Below are positions 21,425 to 32,003 of a stretch of 32,500 bases of DNA, piece by piece. The position numbers were made by a program, and so were the translations under genes. The notes under the pieces were generated by a model that saw only the letters and a list, made by a program, of their open reading frames with translations, was not told the origin of the DNA and did no database searches. This DNA is from Neocallimastix lanati (nom. inval.) (lineage: Eukaryota > Neocallimastigomycota > Neocallimastigomycetes > Neocallimastigales > Neocallimastigaceae): NCBI GenBank assembly GCA_016946835.1, contig JACVTC010000005.1, positions 2,142,501 to 2,175,000 of the forward strand. Reading direction: 5' to 3'. The first letter of the stretch is position 1; every line of letters starts with the position of its first letter.

Positions 21425-22920
21425 CCTGTATGTTTATTAATAACTTGGAGCCTATATTAATAGATGGCCAAAACAGCAATGATTGTATATAAACCATATA
21501 TGTTTTGAATGTTAAATAAGCCATAAAACCAAATAAACCCCAAAAACACCTCTATTATTTCAATCAACAATCTTCATTGACTACATTTCGCTCACTCTCG
21601 AGTGATCTCGACAGCTCTACGCAGCTTCACTACGTTTCGTGCTCGATCTTCTCGCTCGTCTTCGTTCGTTTCATTTCGTTTAACCATTCGATTGTTTCAT
21701 TCATAATATTCAGTGTTTTTGGGGTTTATTTGCATATAGTTTTTGCATATATTTTGTCATAAAAACCATATTGTTGATAGATATATAAAACTTGGAGCCT
21801 TAATTAATAGATGTCATATAGCATAGTTTGGCATAAATAAACCATAAAACCCTATATGTTTATTAACGATCTGGAATCTGCATTAATAAATGGTCATAAC
21901 AGCTATGAATTGATATAAATGATATGGTTTTGATGTTAATATTGGTCAAAACTGGTATGTTGTTCAATTAATTAATATAAGTTCCAGAAGTTAATGAACT
22001 ACAAAACTGCTATGATTATATATAAATGATAATGCTTATAGTGATTGCAAACCTAGCTAGTTTTAGGATTCTGAGCATGTTTTTGACCAGTTGAACGATC
22101 AAAAACATATGTTGTTCAACTAGCTAGGTTTTGCACAACATTGCTATATTTCTACATATATTATTATATGAACAATGTTGCAATATGACGATTTTGAATG
22201 CCTTTTATGGTCAAAACTGCTGTGATTTTATCAATAAACAATGCAAAATATTGACAAATATATGCAAATCATAACTATATTGTTCCAGGCATTCAAAATC
22301 ATAACAAAAACAATTAATATTAATATTATTATTATAAACAATATGATTGAATGATTGTATTTATATGTCAAATATGTGCATTTTATGTTCAAAAAAAGGG
22401 TCATTTTGCAGCGATGTTTGTATATATTATCGATGATTGTTATTAAATGGCATACAAATACAATATGTCTTTATTCTGGAGCTTATATTAATGGATGAAC
22501 AACATAGGGTTTTGATGCTAAAACTATGCTAAAAACCATATCATTTTCATCAAAAATAAAAACACAAACAAAATAAAATAAAAAATTAAAATAAAAACAA
22601 AAATAAAATAAAAAACAATAATCAAATATATGCATAGTTTTAGCATAATCATTGCATAAATACACTTATATTAGCAATATATGCATATGCTTATCAATAT
22701 CGTCATCATTTTGGAACTTTAATAACAACAATGACTGCATATATTGCTAATATTAGCCTCAAAACCATATAGTTCATATACAGCCACAACAGCTATATTT
22801 CAATTAAATAACAGGTTTTATAGCTTATTTAGCATTCAAAACATATACGGTTTATATACAATCATTGCTGTTTTGACTCATCTATTAATATAGGCTCCAA
22901 GTTATTAATAAACATACAGG
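21425..22920. mobile_element. Non-coding multi-hairpin element with 106-bp terminal inverted repeats
   Basis: The left end (21425-21530) and right end (22814-22920) are imperfect reverse complements over about 106 bp, both beginning or ending with CCTGTATGTTTATTAATAAC or its complement. Nested inside are further inverted repeats: 21531-21549/21713-21731, 22046-22062/22118-22135, 22077-22086/22099-22108, 22190-22202/22288-22300, 22515-22529/22632-22646 and 22665-22685/22736-22756. A core motif like GGAGCCTATATTAATAGATG recurs at 21447, 21794, 21873, 22478 and, inverted, 22879, with a further copy outside at 22973. There is no open frame of interest. It could be a non-autonomous DNA transposon, a fold-back element or several nested MITEs. 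No clear target-site duplication is visible. It directly abuts the third LINE remnant. Confidence 0.65.
21531..21731. repeat. CpG-rich patch enclosed by a perfect 19-bp inverted repeat
   Basis: AAATAAACCCCAAAAACAC at 21531-21549 is the exact reverse complement of 21713-21731. Pairing can continue inward imperfectly (ATTATTTCAATCAACAATC against the complement of GATTGTTTCATTCATAATATT). The loop (about 21575-21690) is dense in TCG/CGT/CGC, contains the palindrome CTCGAG, and shows an internal approximate direct repeat beginning ACTACATTTCGCTC and ACTACGTTTCGTGCTC. It is compositionally alien to the window. The open frame through it (21577-21762) lacks any recognisable feature. Confidence 0.8.
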
Positions 22921-23162
22921 GTTTATGGCAAATATATGTTCAAAACCATGTGTTGATATATCAATATTATCAGTAGCCTATATTAATAAGTGCCAAATTT
23001 TATTATTATTTTTTTTTTTTAAAAAAAAAAAATATTCATGTAATAAATAAACAAATAAATAAAATTAAAAGCTTGCTAATGCAGCCTATTTTTTTTTTTT
23101 TTTTTTTTTTTTACATTTTTGATATATAAATAATATATTTCATATTATTTTATTATCTTTTT

Positions 23163-23193
<31 letters not shown>

Positions 23194-24175
23194 CAGTAAT
23201 TAAAATTTTTATGAAATAAAAAAAAAATAAAAATAGAAATAAAATTATTAAAAATTATAGTAAACAATAAGTTGAAAAAATTATAATATTTTATTAATGT
23301 TAAATTAAATTTATGTTTTAAATTATTTTTCTTCAAATAAGCTTCTTATAATCTTATAAATATATTTTTAATTTTATATTATATATTGTCTATTTATTTA
23401 TATATAAAAGATTTTTAAGGCATACAATATTATTTTTTGATATAATTTTTTTAAAGTATCATACCAAAAAATAATAATCATAATTATTATTAATTTTATT
23501 TTAATATATAATATATAAATAAATAAATAAATAAATATTATATTAAGAATATATGTAGAGTTTTATAATATTTGTATTTAGTAGATAAACATAAAAGTAA
23601 TGGAAAAATTTTGAGTAAAAATTAAAAGATAAAGACAAAAAAAAAAAATGAAAATTGAAAATTGAAATAGAATTACTAAAAATTATAATAAAACCTTATA
23701 AAATGTTCATAATATTATATAGACAACAGATAAGCAATAGATAAGTATCCTATTATTACATTTTTCATTTAGTACGGAAAGTATGATTTTAATTAGGATA
23801 GAATTAAATAGGCTCTTAAACATGAACTTTTTTTTTTTTTTTTTAGAATAAAAACAAAATAAAAAAAAATAAAGAAATAATTATTATTTATTCTGTTAAT
23901 TAGATATAAATATAACATAAATGAACAAATATATAAAAATATATATTAAAAGACAAATATATTTTATGATAAGGTTTAACTTTTAATATATATTTTAAAT
24001 ATATATATATATATATAAGTATTTTTTTTAAAAAAAATCATCATATATAAAAAATAATATCATAATTTCTTTTCCTAATAATACTTTTTTTTCAACATTC
24101 GAATATTTCTATTTAGGATACTCTATTTAAAATACATAATAAATAATATTTTACAATCATATTATTTTATGTATC

Positions 24176-24179
<4 letters not shown>

Positions 24180-24211
<32 letters not shown>

Positions 24212-24320
24212 TAATAATAATAATAATAAATAATAATAAATAATAATAATAATAATAAATAATAATAGTAATAATAAATAATAATTATAATAAATAATAA
24301 TAATAATAATAAAAATAATA

Positions 24321-24365
<45 letters not shown>
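24180..24365. repeat. (AAT)n / (AATAATAAAT)n microsatellite
   Basis: This is nearly pure AAT repeats with occasional AAAT interruptions for about 185 bp. Neighbouring frames give only N, I or L runs, or stops. Confidence 0.9.
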
Positions 24366-24367
<2 letters not shown>

Positions 24368-24689
24368 GAATAAGGAATATATATTTGTATTTGTATATTT
24401 GTAATTGTATAAAAATGTTAAAAGCAAATTTAATAATAATAATATGTTCTAAATTAAAAACAATAAAAAAGGATATTTTTTGTAATAACTTATTTATTTA
24501 TTTATATTTATATTTATGTTTTATTAAATAATGATAATTTTTTTTAATAAAAAAAAAAAAAAAACGTATTATTATTATTATATATTATAAATAATATTCA
24601 ATTAAAATTATTTTCTAATATTTCAGTCATTAAATCTTAGAAATTAATGATGCCTTTTTTAAATAAAAAAAATTAATAAAAATTAAAAT

Positions 24690-24775
24690 AAAAATTAAAA
24701 TAAATAAAAATACAAATAAAAATAAAAATAAAAATTAAAATAAATAAAAATACAAATAAAAATGAAAATAAAAAT
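24690..24775. repeat. 40-bp AT minisatellite, two copies
   Basis: The text ATTAAAATAAATAAAAATAC followed by AAATAAAAAT starts at about 24694 and again at about 24734, giving a 40-bp period. The second copy has one A-to-G change (AATGAAAAT). Confidence 0.7.
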
Positions 24776-25641
24776 TAAAATAAAAATAAAAATAAAAATA
24801 TTGCCGTTAACTTAAAAAAATGAAAATGAAAATGAAAATGGAATTTATTATTATTAAATTATTAATAAAATTTCATTCTTCTGATTCTACTTAGTAGAAC
24901 TTTTAATAATATCTCAATAAGAAAAGAAAAAAATTCAAATGAAATAAAATTAAAATAAAAATATAAAAATATTTAATTATTATATTCAAAATAAAGATGA
25001 ATTATCTATATAAAAAATTATAGAAATATAAAAAAATAAAGAATAAAGAATAAAATATAAAAATATAAAAATTTTATTTTAAAATAAAAAACAACCGTCT
25101 TTTCAGAATTTGGATTTAATAATGAATACTTTTGGAAAACTTTTTTTGATAGTTTAATCACAATATATTATAATATATTACAGTATATATCACATTATAC
25201 ATTAGAATATATAGTAAATGATAAAAAATTAAAATTCAATTTATTTTTATATTAATTTTGACAATTTCCTTTTTTTTTTTTTGTATTTGATTAACATAAT
25301 TTATAGAAAAAAATTTTTTTTAAAAAAAAATTACATTTATAATATTTATATTTATTTATATTTATATTTATATTTATATTTATTTATATTCAATATATTA
25401 ATCACAGGTTAAAAAAAAAAAAAAAAGGCAATAAACATCATATATTTTATAATATACTTCATTATTTTTAATAATATAATATTACATTATAATATTTTCT
25501 AATATTATTATATTATATAATATAATATCTTTAGATTATTTAATAAAAGAACTTTTAAAGATTTGCAAAGTCAACTTTCTTTTTTTTTTTTTTTTTATCC
25601 TTTATTCTCGAAAAAATAGTATTAAATACTCATTTAGTTTT

Positions 25642-25672
<31 letters not shown>

Positions 25673-26117
25673 TTTTAATATACATATCAATTTATATTTT
25701 TATTTGTTTATTATTTTATAGTGAAAGAATAAAATAATTTATAAATAATTTTTATGAAAATCTAATATAACAATCATTACCATTGTTAGAAATATAGAAT
25801 ACAGTTTTTTATTCTTCTTTTAATGAAAAGCAAGCTTATTAAAATATAATAAAATGAAAACATCATTATAAATCGCTTTAAATAATTATCTAATACAATA
25901 ACACATTCTCTTTGTGGGGTATACTGGTGATAAGATTAGATTTTGTTTCATTATTATTATGTAAAAAAATAAAGGGAGCAAAAAATTGCCAATTATTAAG
26001 TAGATATTGGTGAATAAGTATTGTTTAATTGTTATTTTTTTTTTTTTTTATAATATTAAGGTTACATACCCCCTATTCGTGAGTGGAGACTAAATAAGAA
26101 AAGTTTAATTACTATAA

Positions 26118-26865
26118 CAAAATAAATAATTGAATAATAAATAAATAATAAATAATTGAATAATAAATAAATAATAAATAAATAATAAATAAATAATAAA
26201 TAAATAAATAATAAATAAATAATAAATAAATAAATAATAAATAAATAATAATAAATAATAAATAAATAAATAATAAATAAATAATAAATAAATAATAAAT
26301 AAATAATAAATAAATAATAAATAAATAATAAATAAATAAATAATAATAAATAATAAATAAATAAATAATAAATAAATAAATAATAAATAAATAATAAATA
26401 AATAAATAATAAATAATAATAAATAATAATAAATAATAATAAATAAATAAATAATAAATAAATAAATAATATAAATAATAATAAATAATAAATAAATAAA
26501 TAAATAATAAATAAATAAATAATATAAATAATAATAAATAATAAATAAATAATAAATAAATAATAATAAATAATAATAAATAAATAAATAATAAATAAAT
26601 AAATAATATAAATAATAATAAATAATAAATAAATAATAAATAAATAAATAAATAAATAAATAATAAATAAATAAATAATAAATAAATAAATAATAAATAA
26701 ATAAATAATAAATAAATAAATAATAAATAAATAAATAATAAATAAATAAATAATATAAATAATAATAAATAAATAATAAATAATAAATAAATAAATAAAT
26801 AATAAATAAATAAATAAATAAATAATAAATAAATAAATAATAAATAAATAAATAATAATAAATAT
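26118..26865. repeat. Long (AAAT)n(AAT)n compound microsatellite, about 750 bp
   Basis: The stretch is built almost only from AAAT and AAT units in irregular alternation, with higher-order blocks such as AAATAATAATAAATAATAAAT recurring near 26470, 26530 and 26620. Because it lacks TAA-type stops on the minus strand, two overlapping minus-strand frames of 271 and 291 codons stay open; these encode only I, Y, L and F and are not genes. It is the largest simple repeat in the window and is likely to vary in length between strains and be collapsed in short-read assemblies. Confidence 0.92.
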
Positions 26866-26930
26866 TAAAAAAGTAAAACTTGAATATAATAATAATAATA
26901 ATAATAATAAACAATGGCATAAATAATATT

Positions 26931-28905
26931 GATACAACTTTTTATTTTAATTGTTACTATTGGTAATAAAGTAGTTCACTGGTGGGAATTGAAAGTTTTT
27001 TTAATAAAAAAAAGTTGAATATTATGGAAAACTTATTGAATATTGAATATTTTATAAAATATTAATAAAAAAAATTAAATAATATGATATGGTTATATAA
27101 TCTTTATAATACTTTATTTTAATTATTGCTATGAGTAACAAAATATTTAAAAGGAAGAGAGAAGTTTTTAAAAAGTTTTTTTGGAAAACTCAAAGAATAT
27201 TGAATATTTTATATAATATATAGATATAAAATAAATATATATATATAAAAAAAAAAAAATTTCTAAATATCATTATTTTAATAAAATTTTCATAAATTAA
27301 TGTAATATATATTAATTTTATACTACATTATATATGTATAATATATGTATAATATATGTACAATTATATTTTATTAATTTTAATTTTTATATTAAATTAA
27401 TCATAAATTTTTTTATATTTAAAAACATTTATTATTTAAAATTATATTTAATATTTATATATTACTTTTTATTATTCAATCCTTTTATTTTAAAACATTT
27501 AATATGTATTTTTTTATTAAAAAATAATAAATATTTATATATAATGCCTTTTATTTTAAAACATTTAATATGTATTTTTTTTTTGTTTAAAAATAATAAA
27601 TTACTACTATGATTACTGCTGCTATTATTACTAGTAGTATTATCATTATTACTATTTTCACTATTACTACGAATTATTTATATATTTATTATTATTAATC
27701 ATTTTTGTTATAAAAATATCCAATTTTTATGCCTTTTTAATATAATAGGGTTTCATATCTAAGGTATACGTACATTATTTAAAAATATCAAGTTTTTATA
27801 CCTTTTTAATACAATATAATGTTTTATATATAAGGTATATAAAACATTATTTAAAATAGAAGTTAAAAAAAAAAAATTCCTTTTAATTTCTTTTTCCAAT
27901 AATTAATCTATGTTACACATTTTTTTTTATCATAGAATCTGTCAAATAAATTAATAAGAAATGATGTAAATGAAAAATTATTATTATTAAATTAAAAAAT
28001 TAGATAATTTTAATTATAATAAAATGATTAATTAATGAATTTAATAATAGAAAAAACTAATTAATAATAAAATTTTATTAAAAAAAAAAAAAAATTCTAA
28101 TAATAATAATGTTTATTAAAAATAAGAAAAAAATTTTTTTAAAAAAAATAAATAAATAAAAATATTATATCTTAATAAATATTTCATATAATATCAATTT
28201 AATAACAATATATATTATATAATAATATTTATAAAAATGTAATCTAATATATTTATCTTTACTATTCTTAAAAATTTTTATATTATGGTTTTCTGATTAT
28301 ATATTATAAAATATTATTTAATATATATTAAAAAATTTATGATATTATTTTATATATAAAAATTTATAATATGTCTATATTTAAAATTTTAATATTATTA
28401 AATATTGTATTTTTATATTACTTAAAGTTTAACTTATAATACTAATTATTATTTAATTTTGTCACACCGTTAATCAGCTTTATTATTGTAAATTATTACC
28501 GTTTTATATTGATTATAATTTTTGTGGTCTATTTTATATTAAGTTTTTAATAAATATAATATATTTTTTCACTGGCTGGTAAGTATTAAAAAAAAATTTT
28601 TTTATTATATATTTTTTAACTTTTTCCTATTATTTTTTTTTCTTCTATATTTATCCTTTTTGGAATTTTATTATTGAATAAATAATAACACATAAAATAA
28701 ACTTATTTTAAATAATTAATTTCATTTTCTTTTAAAAATTAGGAAAAGATTGTTGTTTTAAGAAAACTTTGAAAAATTAAAAATATATAAAGAAGATTTC
28801 AATATTGTATTCTTTATATATTAAGAATTGTATTATAAATTGAAAAATATTTTTTTAAATAATAAATAATAAATAATAATTAATTAAAAAAAAATAATAA
28901 TCAAG
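26931..28905. other. AT-rich intergenic region with several diverged duplications
   Basis: No gene is visible. Local duplications are: about 26931-27058 against 27101-27222 (ACTTT(T)TATTTTAATT...GAATATTGAATATTTTATA); 27481-27540 against 27547-27600 (CCTTTTATTTTAAAACATTT, 66-bp spacing); and 27712-27780 against 27781-27855 (AAAAATATC...CCTTTTTAATA...AAGGTATA, 69-bp spacing). The 5' leader of the gene starting at 28906 lies at the right. Confidence 0.7.
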
Positions 28906-30063
28906 ATGAATGATTTTGATTGGATGAGTAATGGAAATTATTGGGATAATAAAGGAAATGACAATTGGAATAAAGAAAATGACGTAGGAAATAAACATAA
29001 TAACCATGATAACAATAATCCATTCGATTGGAATCTTGGTTGGAATAAACATAATGATGATGGTAATAATCAAGATTTGAATAAAGATAATAATGATAAT
29101 AAAGATAAAAACGATGACTGGGGATGGCTATTTGGTAAAAATAAAGACAATAATAATCCATGGGAAAATAAAGACAAGAATAAAAATGATAATACTAATG
29201 ATAATAATAATAACGATAATAACAATAATAATAACAATAATAATAATAATAATAAAAATAACAATAATAATAACAATGGATTTATTTGGGGAAATATAGG
29301 TAATAACAATAATAATCCGGTAACTTCAGTTGTTAATCCTGTGGTTACTGCTACTGTTAAAAAAGTAAATGTTAAACCTGCTACTACAACAGTAGTACCA
29401 GCTCCAACAGTTGCGGATATGGCTCAAAATCTAAAAACCAATACTACTACAAATGAAACAACTATTAATGTTAAAGAAAAAGGTACAAATATACCAGTAG
29501 TACCAATTGCATTAGTCGGTGTTGCAATCTTAGGTGCTGCGTTTTTCATCATTAGAAAAAGAAAGAATGAAAAAGAAATTAAAGAAAAATTTGAAACAAT
29601 TACCTTCAATGAAGAAGGAGGATTGTTCAATCCTCCTGTTCAAAATCAAAATTATCAAGAATATGGCAATTCATTTGATAATCCAACAACAAATTATCAA
29701 GCTGCAACATACAACCAAGGTTATGCTGGTCCAAATGTTCAATATGATCCAAATGCTCAATATGATCCAAATGCCCAATATGATCCAAATGCTCAATATG
29801 ATCCAAATGCTCAATATGATCCAAACGCTCAATACGATCCAAACGCTCAATACGATCCAAATGCTCAATATGATCCAAACGCTCAATATGATCCAAATGC
29901 TCAATATAACCAAAATGCACAATATGATCCAAATACACAAGCATATTATGATCAACAAGGATATAATGTTCCTCAACCAGTCAATGACCAACAATTTATA
30001 AATCCATCTAATCAAATGAATGGTTATACAGCAGTTCCAGGAAGTAGTAGACCTGGATATTAA
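28906..30063 (+). CDS. Single-pass membrane protein, Asn-rich with YDPNAQ repeat tail
   Basis: I do not recognise a family. The protein has 385 residues. Residues 1-90 are Asp/Asn/Lys-rich with regularly placed Trp (NYWDNK, DNWNKEN, DWNLGWNK, DWGWLFGK). Residues about 92-137 are an Asn homopolymer tract with Lys/Asp interruptions, followed by a Thr/Val/Pro linker (138-190). A hydrophobic helix at about 196-216 (IPVVPIALVGVAILGAAFFII) followed by RKRK predicts an exterior N-terminus and cytoplasmic tail. The tail holds eleven 6-residue units at 280-345 (nine YDPNAQ, then YNQNAQ and YDPNTQ) and ends in a Gln/Asn/Pro/Gly-rich segment. There is no signal peptide, so the internal helix must be the signal-anchor. 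The ATG at 28906 is preceded by an A/T-rich leader (ATCAAG before ATG) with in-frame stops close by. The architecture parallels the protein at 17951-19039: Trp-bearing N-terminus, Asn-rich stretch, helix, basic stop-transfer, EKIK-like basic/acidic segment and Gln/Pro tail. Function is unknown. Confidence 0.88.
   Translation: MNDFDWMSNGNYWDNKGNDNWNKENDVGNKHNNHDNNNPFDWNLGWNKHNDDGNNQDLNKDNNDNKDKNDDWGWLFGKNKDNNNPWENKDKNKNDNTNDNNNNDNNNNNNNNNNNNKNNNNNNNGFIWGNIGNNNNNPVTSVVNPVVTATVKKVNVKPATTTVVPAPTVADMAQNLKTNTTTNETTINVKEKGTNIPVVPIALVGVAILGAAFFIIRKRKNEKEIKEKFETITFNEEGGLFNPPVQNQNYQEYGNSFDNPTTNYQAATYNQGYAGPNVQYDPNAQYDPNAQYDPNAQYDPNAQYDPNAQYDPNAQYDPNAQYDPNAQYDPNAQYNQNAQYDPNTQAYYDQQGYNVPQPVNDQQFINPSNQMNGYTAVPGSSRPGY
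29743..29940 (+). repeat. 18-bp tandem repeat encoding YDPNAQ, 11 units
   Basis: Eleven perfect 18-bp steps run from 29743 to 29940. Units 1-9 encode YDPNAQ, unit 10 YNQNAQ and unit 11 YDPNTQ. Differences among the first nine are synonymous (TAT/TAC, AAT/AAC, GCT/GCC), which suggests protein-level constraint on a recently expanded repeat. Confidence 0.95.
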
Positions 30064-30757
30064 GAGAAATAAAAAAGATTAGAATAAATTAAAATAAAAT
30101 ATCATTATTTATATATAAAATAATAAGAATAATTTTTATTCAAAAAAAAAAAAAAAAAATATGATTTCTATATTTTTAATAATATATAATTTATATTGAA
30201 AATTTAAAGTATATATTTTTTAAATTCAAACTGTAATTATTTTTAGTACGATTAAAACTTGCTTTATATTAGATAATTATAAATAAATATACATAATAAT
30301 ATTATATAAATTTTAATTTATTTTTATATAAATAATTTTTATATCTTTATGACGATATAAAGATTATTAAATAAATAAATATATATATATATTTTTTAAA
30401 AAAAAAAACAAAACAAAAAAAAAAAAGATTAAGAATAATGTAAGATAATTCTTATATTTTATGCATTCTTTATCATTGGAATATATGTACATATATTTTT
30501 TTCTTTTTCTTTTTTTTTTTTTTTTTTCTTCATTATTACATTATTACATTATTTATTTTATTTTAAAAAAAAATTTTAAGTAATTAATAGATAGGTACTT
30601 TAAATATAAATTAGTAATTTTTTTTTTTATAAATTCTTAATATTGATATTTATGTGTTATAAATAGTTTTATTTTATAAAAAAAAAAAACTATATAAATT
30701 ATTATTATTAAATGTATGAATTAAACGTTAACTGAAATAAAACAATTAAATTCTTTA

Positions 30758-30800
<43 letters not shown>

Positions 30801-31265
30801 GACATTGATAATAGTTTAAATTTATAAAATATATATATATATATTTTATTTTCTATTATTTTCTTATGTAGTTATTTTATAAAATTTTATAAATAGATAG
30901 AGGTGCTTTAAGTATAAATGTATAAATTTTTTTAATGTGATATATTAATAATATTAGTAGATGTAGGTCAAAATAATTATATTTTTAAATAATTTTATTT
31001 ACAATAAAAAAAAAGAAAAAAAAGATTATTAATTATATATTTATTTCTTTTATAAATAATTTAGCCAATAAAAAGATTAATAAATTCTTAAAAATAAAAT
31101 AAAATAAAATAAAATAAAATAAAATAAATAAATAAATAAACAAATAAATAAATAAAAAAGAATAAAAATATATAAAATATTTATTGATTAAATATGGATT
31201 CAAATTTGATGTAAAAAAAAATATATTAAATTTTATTTTATTTATTTTTATTAAGTATAAAGTTA
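30064..31265. other. AT-rich intergenic region
   Basis: This contains the 3' untranslated region of the preceding gene, long T and A runs (for example 30762-30794), an AAAAT repeat near 31088-31125 and AATA repeats to about 31157. Two loosely related segments (TAATAGATAGGTACTTTAAATATAAAT near 30585 and AAATAGATAGAGGTGCTTTAAGTATAAAT near 30892) suggest an old duplication. No gene is visible. Confidence 0.7.
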
Positions 31266-31269
31266 ATTT

Positions 31270-31790
31270 ATTTCGTCATAATCATAAGAGTAAGATCCAG
31301 TAGTAAAAGAATAAATCTTCATAAGCTCCATATTGACTAGGATCAATATCCTTTAAAGGTTTAATTAAAGATTCTGTACTTTTTTTTTTTTTAGAAAATA
31401 TCCGATTAAGCTTTATCTCCACTAAATTATATAATTACCTAAATAGAACATGGACACAAATTATCTTTTTCTTCTTACAAAGCATATGGTCTTTAAGCCA
31501 TTCATTATATCTTTAAATATAAATGGATGAAGCATTTCGCTAAATTGAGACATACTTTACTATAAATTGAAAATTATTTTAATGATTCCTTATAGAAATT
31601 TTGGCATTTTTCCAGTTTTTATATACTGGACCACGCTTGTCACTTGTTACAGATAAAGAGCTTTCTGAATCTTCCGAAATATTTCTTCTTGAAAGAGGTG
31701 AATAAGTAATTAGATCATCAAGTGTTAATAATACAAAAAAAAATAAATAAATAAAATAAAGCAATTAATATGAAATAGACTTTTCATCTT
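31270..31790 (-). pseudogene. Broken remnant of a coding region, possibly a secreted protein
   Basis: On the minus strand an ATG at 31787-31785 starts MKSLFHINCFILFIYFF, which looks like a signal peptide. One extra T in the nine-T run near 31737 would put it in frame with LLTLDDLITYSPLSRRN and SVTSDKRGPVYKNWKNAKIS (31738-31580). After a stop, other frames give SEMLHPFIFKDIMNGLKTI (about 31540-31480) and SLIKPLKDIDPSQYGAYEDL (about 31370-31312). The base composition here is less extreme than in the flanks, as in real exons of this window. Several frameshifts and stops imply a decayed gene or an unrecognised intron-containing one. No family is recognised. Confidence 0.5.
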
Positions 31791-32003
31791 AATTATTAAA
31801 ATATTACATAATAAAATAAGTAATATTTTTGGAAAAAAAAATATTTTTTTTTATTTATATAACATTGATATTTTAAAAAATCAATTTAAATTTTATATGA
31901 TATAAACTAATAAGAATTTTTAATGCCAAATAAAATATAATTATTATAAATATGTTTAATATTTTAGCAATAATCATGTTATATATATAATAATAGTGGA
32001 TAA

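Larger units (their letters stand above)
22993..26061. other. AT-rich gene desert
   Basis: This holds poly-T/poly-A runs, AT dinucleotides and microsatellites, with no open frame long enough to matter. Notable subregions are the AAT-type microsatellite at 24180-24365 and the 40-bp minisatellite at about 24690-24770. The end (25910-26061) is slightly more mixed (TTTGTGGGGTATACTGGTG) but I cannot assign it. Confidence 0.75.

Noticed and set aside
21577-21762. 61-codon open frame through the CpG-rich patch
   Set aside because: It has no recognisable motif, its composition reflects the TCG-rich repeat, and it lies within a hairpin-rich non-coding island.
26062-26937. Two overlapping minus-strand open frames of 271 and 291 codons made of I, Y, L and F
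   Set aside because: They are produced by the AAAT/AAT microsatellite, which simply lacks stops in those frames; they have no sequence complexity.
28861-28905. Upstream exon with a signal peptide for the gene at 28906
   Set aside because: The adjacent upstream sequence has stops in frame and I saw no acceptor with a plausible hydrophobic exon before it; only transcript data could reopen this.
29743-29940. CRISPR-like regular array
   Set aside because: The units are 18 bp, contiguous, without spacers, and lie in frame inside a protein-coding gene, so this is a protein repeat.
29534-30015. Alternative-frame and opposite-strand open frames through the YDPNAQ repeat
   Set aside because: They are shadows of the codon-periodic repeat in the gene at 28906-30063.
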